64,000 nt of DNA from positions 107,735,842 through 107,799,841 of the forward strand of contig OZ022500.1 of assembly GCA_963989385.1 (NCBI GenBank), written 5' to 3'. This stretch comes from Ctena decussata. Lineage: Eukaryota > Mollusca > Bivalvia > Lucinida > Lucinidae. Under the pieces are notes generated by a model, which ran no database searches, was not told where the DNA came from, and saw only the letters and a program-made list of their open reading frames with translations. Positions 44,489 to 55,167 of the stretch are shown in pieces. Numbering within the stretch: position 1 is the stretch's first letter; each line of letters starts with the position of its first letter. Position numbers and translations under genes: made by a program.

Positions 44489-47110
44489 GGGGGGGGCTAG
44501 GATGTAACAAAACCTTGAGCCATTATCTAACATCAGTCCAAGTATTAGTATCAACTGAGTCCATCGTGGCGTTGTGAAATTATGTCTTCATAAATATAAA
44601 ACGTTAACCAAAATCTTTAAGACAAAATTATAAGTTGATCATCCAGTGGGGTAGGTATATAGTGTTTTGTAAAAACTCAAAAAAGTGTCTAACATCAGTT
44701 CAAGTGTAAACAAGCAAATTCGGTGAATTTATATCCCCCGCCGAAGTGACCTTGATTTGTTTATGGTTGTTTAAAATTTCATAAAATTTTAAGTTTCATA
44801 AAATTTTTTTCACTGGTTACTTAGGAGGCTGAACTTGTGGATTGTACATAAAATCAAGGGCAATATCTCTGGGATAAGTAAGGCATGAGCTGGAGCTGTT
44901 CTTCTTAAACACTTGACTCAGCATCACTGCACTATAATGATACATTTTAAATTCGGTTACAAGAAATTTTGTTTGTCAGGACCCTACTAATGGCTAATTT
45001 GTGGATTTTAAATCAATTCAAGGGCATTAAATCATGCACTACTGAAGAGATTATGACAAAACATAATGTGCACTGCCTTGTCATGACAATATATAATTAT
45101 TATAAGTGTCATGAAATTCCATTAATTGGTTACTTAGTTATGACTCAATTTGTTGATTTTAAGCCAATTCAAGGGCAATAACTCATTGCTTACTGCAGCA
45201 ATTCTGACAAACTGTAAGATGCACCAATGTGTTATGGTGATACATATTTTGTATAATTTTCATAGAATTCTATTCATTGATAAGTTAGTTATGGCTGGAA
45301 ATGGCAATCTCACATTGATCCAAGGGCAATAATTCATTCAGTTTTGATGCCATTCTGATGAAACTTTATGTGCATATCCACTTTATGGTGATACATAATT
45401 ATTCAGTTTAAATTTCATGAAGTATTGGTTACTTGTTTATGCCTCATTTCACTGATTTTAAGTCAATTAAAGGGCAATAACTCATGCATTACTGAATCCA
45501 GTCTGTGGAAACTTCATGTGCATCAGCACATTATAGTGATATATATTTATATTAAGTTTCATGAAATTCTGCCCAGTGGTTACTTAGTTACAGCTCATTT
45601 CATTGATTTCAAGTTAATTAAAGGGCAATAACTCATGCATTACTGAAACTAGTCTGATGAAACTTTATGTGCCACAGCACGTTATAGTGATATATACTTA
45701 TTTTAAGTTTCAAGAAATTCCGCTCCATAGTTACTTAGTTATGGCTCATTTCATTGATTTTAGGCCAATGAAGGGGTAATAACTCATGCAATACTGCAGC
45801 CAGTCTGATGAAACTTCATGTGCCACAGCGTGTTATAGTGATATATATTTATTTTAAGTTTAATGAAATTCCGTCCAGTGGTTACTTAGTTATGGCTCCG
45901 GATGGACAGACAGAAGGTGCGGCGGGTCAATTAAAGGGCAATAACTCATGCATCACTAAATCCAGTCTGAGGAAACTTCATGTGCATCAGCACATCATAG
46001 TGATATATATTTATTTTAAGTTTCATGAAATTCTGCCTAGTGGTTACTTAGTTCAGGCTCATTTCATTCATTTCAAGTTAATTAAAGGGGCAATAACTCA
46101 TGCATTACTGAAGCCAGTCTGATGAAACTTCATGTGCAGCAGCGCGTTATAGTGATATATACTTATCTTAAGTTTCAAGAAATTCCCCTCAGTGGTTACT
46201 TAGTTATGGATCATTTCGTTGATTTTAAGCCAATAAAGGGGCAATAACTCATGCATTACTGAAGCCAGTCTGATGAAACTTCATGTGCCGCAGCGCGTTA
46301 CAGTGATATATATTTATTTTAAGTTTCATGAAATTCCGTCCAGTGGTTACTTAGTTATGGCTCCGGACGGAAGGACAGACAGAAGGACAGACGGACGGAC
46401 GGACATGGAGAAACCTATATCCCTCCGCCTTCTGCGGGGGATAACTAAATCTCTGCCAAGCATTATGAATCAGTATGCAATTAGAAAACTTTAATAAAGA
46501 ACAAATTTCCAGAGTCCGTGACCTTGACATCAAGGTCAATGTGCGGGGTTGGGGTAGTACTCGGCAAAACTTTGGACTAATATCTAACTAAAGTGCATAT
46601 ATAAAAAGAATTCATCACTGGGTTCAGGAGATATGTGTCTTTAAAAGACTTTAACCAAAACATCCAATCAATAAAAAGACAATTTTCTAAGTCCATGACC
46701 TTGACATCAAGGTCACTGACGGGGGTGGGTGTAGTACCTAGCAAAACTTATGACCAATATCTAACTACAGTGCGAGTATCAAAGGAATCCATCCATGGTT
46801 TAAGGAGATATTGGGCTTTATAAAACTTTAACCAAAACGTCCAGTCCAAAAATACTCCCAATTTTCTAAGTCAATGACCTTGACATCAAGGTCATGGAGT
46901 GGGGTGGGGATGGTACCCTGTTAAACTTTGGACCAATATCTAACTACAGTGCAAGTATCAAAAGAATCAATCCATGGGTTAAGGAGATATAGGTCTTTAA
47001 AAAACTTTAACCAAAACATCCAATCCGGACGCCGACGCTGACGCGGACGCTGACGCCGACGCCGGGGTGACAACAATAGCTCTTCCTGAACTTTCGTTCA
47101 GGCGAGCTAA
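44210..47110 (+). mobile_element. Tandem-core (Helentron-like) element hosting a second element
   Basis: Same subfamily as 18279-19420: start CAAGAGCTGTCGCCTGACAGC, AAGTCCATGACCTTGACATC units, a GACGC block, and the end CAATAGCTCTTCCTGAACTT, loop, GGCGAGCTAA. A (TG)n plus poly(G) run lies at 44454-44497. It is split by the element at 44711-46444. Confidence 0.9.
44711..46444 (+). mobile_element. Nested tandem-core element, ATCCCCCGCC type
   Basis: It starts CAAGCAAATTCGGTGAATTT (hairpin AAATTC/GAATTT), then ATATCCCCCGCCGAAG. About ten ~160-bp units follow with AAGGGCAATAACTCATGCAT, CAGTCTGATGAAACTT and TTTCATGAAATTC. Then come GGACAGACGGACGGACGGAC and the terminal hairpin ATCCCTCCGCcttctGCGGGGGATAA. 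The uninterrupted paralogue at about 18737-18760 reads GTGTAAACTAAATCTCTG. Here the same text is cut exactly between GTGTAAA and CTAAATC, with no target duplication. Confidence 0.92.
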
Positions 47111-47461
47111 AAACTGTCACTTTACTCGTTCCATGACAAAGCTTTAACAGCCGTTACCCCCTGTAACAGAGGCTTTTAAAGATCTGTGTGTTTCATCGGT
47201 TAAAAGACGGACGTTTTCCCTTCCAAAACAATTCCAAATTCTAGATCCGTCTCATAAGATTTTGGGGTTATTTTGGATAAGACAGATCTAGAATTTTGGG
47301 ATTATTTTGGAAGGCATTATCCCAATTTATACCAGAATTTCATAGACTGATCTAGATATTTGGGGTCATTCTAGAGAGGGGAAAATCCCGTTTTATAGCA
47401 GAATAAATAGGATAACAGATCCTTGAAGTCTAACTGACACTGAAGCAGGATCCTGTCAAGG
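47111..47461. other. No gene recognised
   Basis: Contains two similar GATCTAGAATTTTGGGATTA / GACTGATCTAGATATTTGGG segments near 47240-47360, a small degenerate repeat. Confidence 0.4.
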
Positions 47462-47521
47462 CGTTATAAGGTCTATGAATATCACATTTGATCAAATGTG
47501 ATATTCATAGACCTTATAACG
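47462..47521. repeat. Perfect 60-bp palindrome
   Basis: CGTTATAAGGTCTATGAATA continues to a TTGATCAA centre and is mirrored base for base. There is no spacer, so it can form a cruciform or a blunt hairpin. Confidence 0.95.
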
Positions 47522-47779
47522 TATTGTTTGACATAATGGAGAGGCTTAATCCGAATAAACGTCAAACGTGTTCAGCATACAGTCCCTATCTAGTTAGATG
47601 AGTGTTAATAATACTCTGATGTGTTGGATCAGTAGCAGGAAAGCCGATTTCCTCTCTTCTCATCGTAATTTGTTGTCTCAGCGCTATTCTTGAAAGTACA
47701 ATAATAACTATGTTGTCAAACGACGGAAAGGCCGCTTTGTCAGTTTCAGCTTGCAAGTGATTGGAAGTTCCCCCCTGCA

Positions 47780-47965
47780 AAGTCAAAAGATAGGCAACAA
47801 TAAGGTATTAATCACATCCCACATCCCGCTCTCAGAACAATAAGGGAAAAAGGCACACACAAAAAATTGACAAAAGCACGAAAGACACGCATGGCAAACC
47901 GAATGAGCACAGCTCTTTCCCAAACAAGTGGTCATTCAGCTACCCTAAATAAAAGCAGTAGCAAC
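47780..47965 (-). mobile_element. Naiad-tail copy, diverged subfamily
   Basis: CCCGCTCTCAGAACAATAAG, AAAAAATTGACAAAAGC and AGCTCTTTCCCAAACAAGTG, then CAGCTACCCTAAATAAAA, match the order in 5962-6140 and 35990-36150. Confidence 0.8.
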
Positions 47966-48069
47966 ATCTGTTGCAAGTCCAAATCTTTTGGAAGTCGATC
48001 CAAGTGTAGTTTTGGGTACATGCGATTCCATTGATTTTATGAACGCTCAGACTAGCCTGTCGATTTAAA

Positions 48070-48126
48070 GTCTGCTCAGAGCATGCGCAACTCGTAACTT
48101 CGAATTGCCCACGCTCTGAGCAGACT
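48070..48126. repeat. Short inverted repeat
   Basis: GTCTGCTCAGAGC is mirrored by GCTCTGAGCAGAC with a 31-bp spacer. Confidence 0.8.
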
Positions 48127-48658
48127 ACACAATTGTTTCACGTGGCGGGCCAAACATGAAATGGCAGCTAGTCAAACTAACAATCAACGGATCAATCGTT
48201 CTAAAAAGTAAGACACAGATGCTTATGCGTTCAGTGATTGGTTGTAAAATGTTTTGATATAATTAGAATTGTTTCATTTCCATAACGGACTCATATGAGC
48301 ATAAAAACAGACAACACCGCATAACTGCATATGAAAGGTATAATTCAAGTTTACAATTTCTTGTATATCGCGGTGAGAAACAGAAACGTTTAAAGAAACT
48401 ATAGCCACATTAGTTCACTGTGACATGCATACTGTCTGTATTCAGGGCCTATACATCTCGTTTCTTGCTCTTATTCAAATGATCCAGTTATTTTCAGCTA
48501 GTGATGAACTTGCGCAGTTTGCAGTGTCCGAGAACAGTTTTTCTTCACACAATATGTTGGTATGTAACAGAAAGTTGTCACTGATTGTGATGGTAGAATC
48601 GTCTCTTCCTGATGTCTGCGGCTGGTCTGTCTCGCGGACTGTGTCATTTTATATGTGC
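48127..48658. other. No gene recognised
   Basis: No supportable feature. Confidence 0.4.
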
Positions 48659-48955
48659 TCAGATTGGTGAGTGCATTTCCTGGCGAGAACTGCCCCTAAG
48701 CCATTTTCCCTATTTTTTTAGGCTAAATTACCCTGCAGAAGTTAAATAGAGAAAAGGACACCTGTCATGCTACATTAATTTTGACTTGAATGCATTTATA
48801 ATATGTACTCGGATTGATGCGTGCATTTCCTGGCGAGAACTGCCTCTAAGCCATTCCCCCCATTTTGTAGGCTTCACTACCCTGCAGAAGTTAAATACAG
48901 AAAAGGGCACCTGTCATGCTACATTAATTTTGACTTGATTGCATTTATAGGCAAT
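48659..48955. repeat. Diverged 150-bp tandem duplication
   Basis: GTGCATTTCCTGGCGAGAAC at 48671 recurs at 48821. Both units continue through CCCTGCAGAAGTTAAATA and CACCTGTCATGCTACATTAA with scattered substitutions. Confidence 0.92.
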
Positions 48956-49078
48956 GCTTAACTTTGTTTCCATAATCTATTTATATCATCTAATGTCTTT
49001 ACACTCTTTCTTCTGTATGATTGATTTAAACTGTAAAGCAATGAAATTATAAACGTTCATGCCTTCTCTCCTTGTTTT

Positions 49079-50790
49079 TTAGCTCACCTGAGCCAGAGGC
49101 TCCGGGGGAGCTTATAGTATGGTCAGGCTCCGTCGTCCGTCGTCGTCCGTCGTCCGTCCGTCCGTCGTCCGTCCATCCGTCCGTCCACAATTTCAAACGA
49201 CTTCTCTGAAACCGCTGGGCCGATTGTAACCAAATTTCATATAGAGCCTCCTGGGACCTTAGGAACAAAAAGTTGTTCAAACGGTCCTGGTCACATGACC
49301 AACATGGCCGCCATGCCCATATATGGTAAAAACCTAAAAAAATCTTCTTCTCCAGAACCAGTAGGTCGATGGCCTTGAAACTTGGTATGTAGCATCGGGT
49401 ACGGGAGTACTACCAAGATTGTTCAAATAATGACCTTGGGTTGACCTTGACCTTTTTTACGGTAAGGTCAAATTTGCTTCCTTGTGCTTTTATATGGCAA
49501 AATGCTAGAACATAAGATATCTTGGAAACTGTTGAAGATTTTGGGATAAAAATTGGTATCTACAGTCATCTTAATGAGTACATGAAGATTTATGAGTACA
49601 AGAGGTCAAGGTCTTTCTTTGACCTTTGACCCAGAAATCTCAAATTTTGAAAATTCCAAACAATCTCCTCAAAAGCCCCTGAGCCAATTGAAACCAAATT
49701 TCATATAGAGCCTCCAGGAGTTGAGGGAACAAAAACTTATTCATACGGTCCAGGTCACATGACCAACATGGCCGCCATGCCCATATATGGTAAAAACCTT
49801 TAAAAATCTTCTTCTCAAGAACCAATTGACCGATGGCCTTGAAACTTGGTATGTAGCTTTGGGTACTCGAGTACTGTCAAGATTGTTCAAATTATGACCA
49901 TGGGTTGACCTTGACCTTTTTTACGGCAAGGTCAAACATGGGAAAATGCTAGAACATGAGATTTCATGGAAAGTTTTGAAGAGATATGACTAAGAATTGG
50001 TATATACAGTTATCTTAATGAGTACATGAAGATTTGTGAGTACAAGAGGTCAAGGTCATTCTTTGACCCAGAACTCTCATATTTTGACAATATCAAACAA
50101 TCCCCTAAAAAAAACTGGGCCAGTTGTAACCAAATTTCATATAAAGCCTCCGGGGATTGAGGGAATGAAAATTTGTTCAAACAGTCCAGGTCACATGACC
50201 AACATGGCCGCCAGGACCATATATGGTTAAAACCTTTAAAAATCTTCTTCTCCAGAACCAATTGACCGATGGCTTTGAAGCTTGGTATGTAGCATTGGGA
50301 ATTCCAGTACTATCAAGATTGTTCAAAATAATGACCTTGGGTTAACCTTGACTATTTTACTGCAAGGTCAAATGTGGGAAAATGCTAGAACATGAGATTT
50401 CATGGAAAGTTTTGAAGAGATATGACTAAGAATTGGTATATACAGTTATCTTAATGAGTACATGAAGATTCATGAGTACAAGAGGTCAAGGTCATTCTTT
50501 GACTTTTGACCCAGAACTCTGTCGTTTTGACAATATCAAACCATCTCCTCAAAAGCCCCTGGGCCAATTTTGAAACCAAATTTCATATAGAACCTCCAGG
50601 GGTTAAGGGAATGAAAATTTTTTCAAACGTCCAGGTCACATGACCAACATGTCCTCCATGCCCATATATGGTTAAAACCTTTAAAAATCTTTTTCACCAA
50701 AACCAATTGACTGATGGCCTTAGAGTAACTAACCCTAGAGTACTGAGGCTGAATGGACCCAGGTGAGCTACAGGACCAATGGTCCTCTTG
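49079..50790 (-). mobile_element. Tandem-core (Helentron-like) element, GCTCACCTG type
   Basis: On the minus strand it starts CAAGAGGACCATTGGTCC (hairpin GGACC/GGTCC), then GTAGCTCACCTG. The core has about four 430-460-bp units, each with GTCACATGACCAACATGGCC on the plus strand, plus GGTTGACCTTGACC and AACTTGGTATGTAGC blocks. A GACGGACG block (49120-49190) leads to a terminal hairpin ending GAGCTAA at 49079. Confidence 0.9.
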
Positions 50791-50935
50791 TTTTTCAGAG
50801 GCATTGCTAATGATACACTTACACAAACATTGACGCCATTGTTTAGACTCAAATGATCTTTTTTTCTGGTCATAGTTGAGTTAGTCTTTAAACTAGTTAG
50901 CATGAAAATGGTCTAATATTTCTAATCAGGACTTA

Positions 50936-51180
50936 AGAAGGTAAAAGTTGTCACATAGCCTAGTTGCCGAAGGGGCAGAGTGTGTTGGAGCCTATCATAC
51001 CATGGGCACAGAATATCAATGGAGGAGCCCGTGCTTCTCCTTTCGATGCCCCTACCCTTCCGGATCCCGGATTCGATAAAGATACGTATTTTCTGCTGAA
51101 TTGACGGCGAGGTTTCAGTCGCTGGCTCGCCAAATGGGGATTCGACCGGCGACATTTTACGCGGTACTGTCTCAGAAATT
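50936..51180 (-). mobile_element. SINE family 1 copy, diverged
   Basis: Reverse orientation, with AAGGTAAAAGTTGTCACATA at the 3' end, CTCCTTTCGATGCCCCTACC, TTTCTGCTGAATTGACGGCG and a head region near 51140-51180. It aligns by order with the copy at 61981-62225. Confidence 0.7.
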
Positions 51181-51754
51181 AAGTTATTTGATAAGACCAT
51201 TTTTTCCATAGTTTGCTGATCCATGGATCGACTAATATTGTCAGTGAAAAACAAGAACAACAAAAACAACAAAACTTGGTATTTGTTTAAGACTAGTTGA
51301 TAATATATACTATTGTGAACGGTAATACACTCGTTGATGAAAATTTGAAGTTCTACACACGTGGTTTATTACTGAACAACCGGACGAAAGAGAACTGAAG
51401 CAATTAGAATGACTAAACCAATAGCACTCAAACACATGGTCTGGTGTGTCAATAAGCTCATTTGTCTTTATTGAAACACTGTCCTTAGATAATTCAAGCA
51501 TTGAGCAAATTATCAATAAAAACGAAGTGACCGAGTATATACTTTCTGGTTCCTTGGGATCACTGAGGTCGTTTAATGTTATTTTAGAAAAGTAAGAGTT
51601 TTGTTTAAAGCGGTGCTAGCGGATGTGTCTAGTATTGCATATTGTATTACTGGTCAGGAATAGATTTTGGCATACCGATTCTGCTTTGTTTTTTTCCTTT
51701 GTTTTGGTGTATTGTTTGCTTCAGTTGTATTTTACTTTTCGAAACTTATTAAAT
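51181..51754. other. No gene recognised
   Basis: No supportable feature. Confidence 0.4.
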
Positions 51755-51990
51755 GAGCCGCGACACCTCAAAACCAACAATGTGGTTGTGCGCCCAGCGC
51801 AGACTCAGATCAGCTTGGGCATCCGCCCAGTCTGATCAGAGTCTTCGCTGTCCGCATGGAGGTAGCTCAGTCCCTCAGCTACCCTATAAGCACTTAGCGA
51901 AGAGTTTGAGCAGACTGGGCGGATGTCCAGGCTGATCTGAGTCTGCGCGGGGGGCACAACCACTTTGTTGGTTTTCTCGTGTCGTGGCTC
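51755..51990. mobile_element. Palindromic MITE, GAGCCGCGACAC family
   Basis: Arms GAGCCGCGACACCTCAAAAC and GTTTTCTCGTGTCGTGGCTC. The inner arms CAGACTCAGATCAGCTTGGG and AGGCTGATCTGAGTCTGCGC face each other around about 51875. About 235 bp, no coding capacity. Confidence 0.9.
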
Positions 51991-53432
51991 AAATTTTATC
52001 TTCACTGCAGCAAGTGTTAAGTGCCACTTGTTACCTGAAACACCAGTAATTCATTAAACTACAGATGATATATATTCATATTCTGGTCATTTGGCTCAAT
52101 GATTTCCTTTAGAGTCATTTTAGAAATAGGATTCTGCTTCAGCCAGTGCTGGAGGGTGTGAACAGTGTCACCAGATATTGTCAGGGTCACTGAGGAGGCT
52201 TTATTAGCCGAAACTATGTAGACTGGCCCACGTGCCTGCTTCTGAATGTGTTCTCTGCTGTATAAGGAACTCTTTAAGATTTTAATTTTACTTTACTGCA
52301 GCTGGTGTTGCGGCCGTAAATCGTCTTCCCGTACATCATCCATAGTGCAGATTATATTTTATTTTCATCCTTTGAGATCAGAGGATATGTTCTGAGGAAT
52401 CTGAAATTTTAGATATTTAGACTCTTATTCTAGAATATCGTCTTACACATAATTTGGATCCTTTTTGATACTGTCTTTGAGTCGACTGCCCAAGTAAAAT
52501 TAGGAAATTACAGTACGGTTTCTCTGCCTTTGTCACTTGATATTGTCAGGGTCACTGAGGAGGCTTTATTAGCCGAAACTATGTAGTCTGGCCCATATTT
52601 CTGCTTTTGAATGTGTTCTCTGATATCGAAGGAACTCTAAGATTTTAATTGTACATTTTCCTAGTGGTCATGATCAGACAAAGTCATATCGAGTCTGCTA
52701 TTTTCGTTTTTTTCCTTGCTTCCAAAGAATATAACATTTCAGATCTTATTTATTACAAATCGTGTTGCTTTGAAAATTATATAGTGAAAATATACTTAAG
52801 TTTTTGTCCCATGCTTTTCCCATTTATATCTAGCAAAAGCATGTTTTCTAGATCGCATAGGTTATAATCGAACAGTATAATAGGTTTAACGATCTGTAAA
52901 ACACAGTATTTAAACTTCAAAAGGAAGCTGATTAAGTTACAGAGTATTAAAACAGAACAGTTTACTAGAAAAACTATTAAGTTGGCGAATACTGTTATGC
53001 AACTGCCAATCATAGCCGTAATCATTAAAACAACAGTAAGTTCATGGAACCTGTTTTAAGGACAAAATGTACCGCGTTACTATTACATATTGATTTTCTT
53101 GAATCACATTTATATAGTGCATTTACTGCTCCTCAAAGAATTACACATGCATGTAACTGTTTTATTGATATTTTGATAAAGCTGACTCAAAGTTTTTTAA
53201 TTTCTATCGTACAGACAAATAGTAACCCAGTGTAAAGAGTAACGTGTAAAGATTCGTTTCGACATTTTCATCATGAACGGAAACTTTTGTCCTAATGTTG
53301 TATATTTCTGGCCAAAGACATGCCAAGAACTGTGATGTCCATCTCAATTTCTCCCTTGACTCATACTCCAATAAGGCCGGTTGGAGCGACGCTCGAGAAA
53401 CTCTCGAGTGAGTGCAGTTTAAGTATAGATCA
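51991..53432. other. No gene; dispersed direct repeat
   Basis: A block of about 110 bp at 52170-52290, with GTCAGGGTCACTGAGGAGGC and TTATTAGCCGAAACTATGTA, recurs at 52545-52650 with few changes. No reading frame has recognisable content. Confidence 0.6.
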
Positions 53433-53655
53433 GGGGCCGTATTCATAAAGCCATTTAAGTCGTTGCTATGCTGTTGCTAAGGCTAAATATCTATAAAGGA
53501 GATTTCCTACAACTATGAAATTTGATCTGGAGGAACAGTCTTTGTAAGACTGTTCCTCCAGAGCAAATTTCATAGTTGTAGGGAATCTCCTTCAAAGGAA
53601 TTTAGCCTTAGCAACAACATAGCAACCACTTAAGTCGTTTTATGAATACGGCCCC
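53433..53655. mobile_element. Fold-back MITE, GGGGCCGTATT family, copy 3
   Basis: Complete copy with both ends (GGGGCCGTATTCATAAAG and its mirror). Its centre TCTTTGTAAGACTGTTCC marks the axis. Confidence 0.9.
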
Positions 53656-53870
53656 TGGTATTCACGTTCTCCACTCCACATAAAATTCGTGGATGAGACT
53701 CCAGCTGAACTCCAGTGTCACTACAACTGTAGTCACAATGATTAAAACAAAATTTTCTCAGAGACCAAAACGAATTTATGAAAAGAACCTGTGAACAAGC
53801 ACACAGCTGTTGTGGAATGTAAGAGAACAGAGCATAGAATCACCAGAGGCAAAACAAAAATATGGAAAGA

Positions 53871-54104
53871 TTGATTGATTGATTTGGGTTTAATGGCCCG
53901 TTGAGACAGAATTAGTCTATATCGGGCCGTCTCCCAGAGAGAGGGAAAAAGAAGAGAAATGATAGACGACAGAAAAATGTCCAAACAATCCCCACCCGCA
54001 CCTACTGCAAGCACAGCAGACCCTTGTCCTACAAAGTTCCAACTCAGTAGGATGCACCGGCACTGGAAGTTATACACAGCAATATCGCACCACCCGACAC
54101 CCCC
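53871..54104 (-). mobile_element. SINE family 2, complete copy with target duplications
   Basis: AATATGGAAAGA flanks it exactly at 53859-53870 and 54105-54116. On the minus strand the head is GGGGTGTCGGGTGGTGCGA and the 3' end runs into CAAATCAATCAATCAATC. The 12-bp duplications confirm retroposition and define a 234-bp unit. Confidence 0.92.
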
Positions 54105-54116
54105 AATATGGAAAGA

Positions 54117-54568
54117 GATTACGGAGGAAATCAATTCCTTTTCCATGGCAAGTTAAACAAGCGGAATGAGAAGCAGCTAAAAATGTTGTGATCACATGAA
54201 AATGAAGAAGAAATCTGCAGAGGAAAGAAGAAAATATTTAAGAACAGATAGGAAGGCGCGATTAAAAACTTGGCTGTGGTAGGAAAACGTCGTATCTACG
54301 TGGATGTGGCACAGACGTAGATTCAACATGATTTCAAAGTCGTGTGTTCGTTGCGCCCTATCGTAATTCCTAAGTTAAGATAAAACTGTGTCTTCGTCCA
54401 AATTGTATATGAAAATGTTACCCGCCTTGTTTTATGTTTTATCTATACAGCTTTCTTAAAGATGTTTCTGTTTTGTAATGTTTGTATGTAATTATATACT
54501 GAAGTAAACAGAACACATCTGAAATCGCCCAGCGTACAACAATTTCAGTGAATACACCTAAAATTTTC
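54117..54568. other. No gene recognised
   Basis: No supportable feature. Confidence 0.4.
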
Positions 54569-54627
54569 CCGCCATTTTCGCAAAGCGAGATCACTTTAAA
54601 AGTGATCTCGCTTTGCAAAAATGGCGG
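54569..54627. repeat. Near-perfect 59-bp palindrome
   Basis: CCGCCATTTTCGCAAAGCGA leads to TCACTTT and is mirrored by AAAGTGATCTCGCTTTGC then AAAATGGCGG. Confidence 0.92.
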
Positions 54628-54734
54628 TGTAGTGACACCCTGTTTGCTTCAATGGGCAACGTAACCTTTTCAAAAAGGGGTCTTGTCTCAAAGAAAAACA
54701 CTTTTCTAGAATGTTCCTGACAAGCAAAATAATA

Positions 54735-55167
54735 ACTTCGTAAATGCTTGTGACAGGGTTACGGTTCTTGTGCACTGCACTTCCCCTAGTTGTCCTCTAT
54801 CAATGTGTGAAGTTTCATTTAGTTCCCCAATATACTTTCAGAGATATGCTCCGGACAAGCAAATTATTGAAAAAAAAAAAAAAAAAATGGAAAGGGAGCT
54901 AACTTCGCAAAAACTTGTGACAGGGTTACGGTTCTTGTGCACTGCACTTCCCCTCGTTGTCCTCTATCAATGGGAAGGGAGCTAACTTCGTAAATACTTG
55001 TGACAGGGTTACGGTTCTTGTGCACTGCACTTTCTGACATTGTCCTCTATCAATGTGTGATGTTTCATTTAGTTCCCCCTTATACTTTCAGAGATATGCT
55101 CCGGACAAAAGTGTGACGGACGGACGGACAAAGCGGCAACTATATGCTCACTCTTCGCGGAGCATAA
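54735..55167 (+). mobile_element. Partial tandem-core element, ATATGCTC type
   Basis: Three units of GACAGGGTTACGGTTCTTGT with TCAGAGATATGCTCCGGACA are followed by GTGACGGACGGACGGACA. The terminal hairpin ATATGCTCactcttcgcgGAGCATAA ends at 55167. The 5' end is not identified. Confidence 0.65.

Noticed and set aside
44969..46122. Series of 60-100 codon frames with similar sequence
   Set aside because: They follow the ~160-bp tandem unit and show no coding conservation between units.
45650..46300. CTGATGAAAC motifs as repeated hammerhead cores
   Set aside because: GAAA follows immediately with no stem II; it is simply part of the repeat unit.
44210..47110. CRISPR-like array
   Set aside because: Units are long, degenerate and spacerless, in eukaryotic DNA within a transposon-like element.
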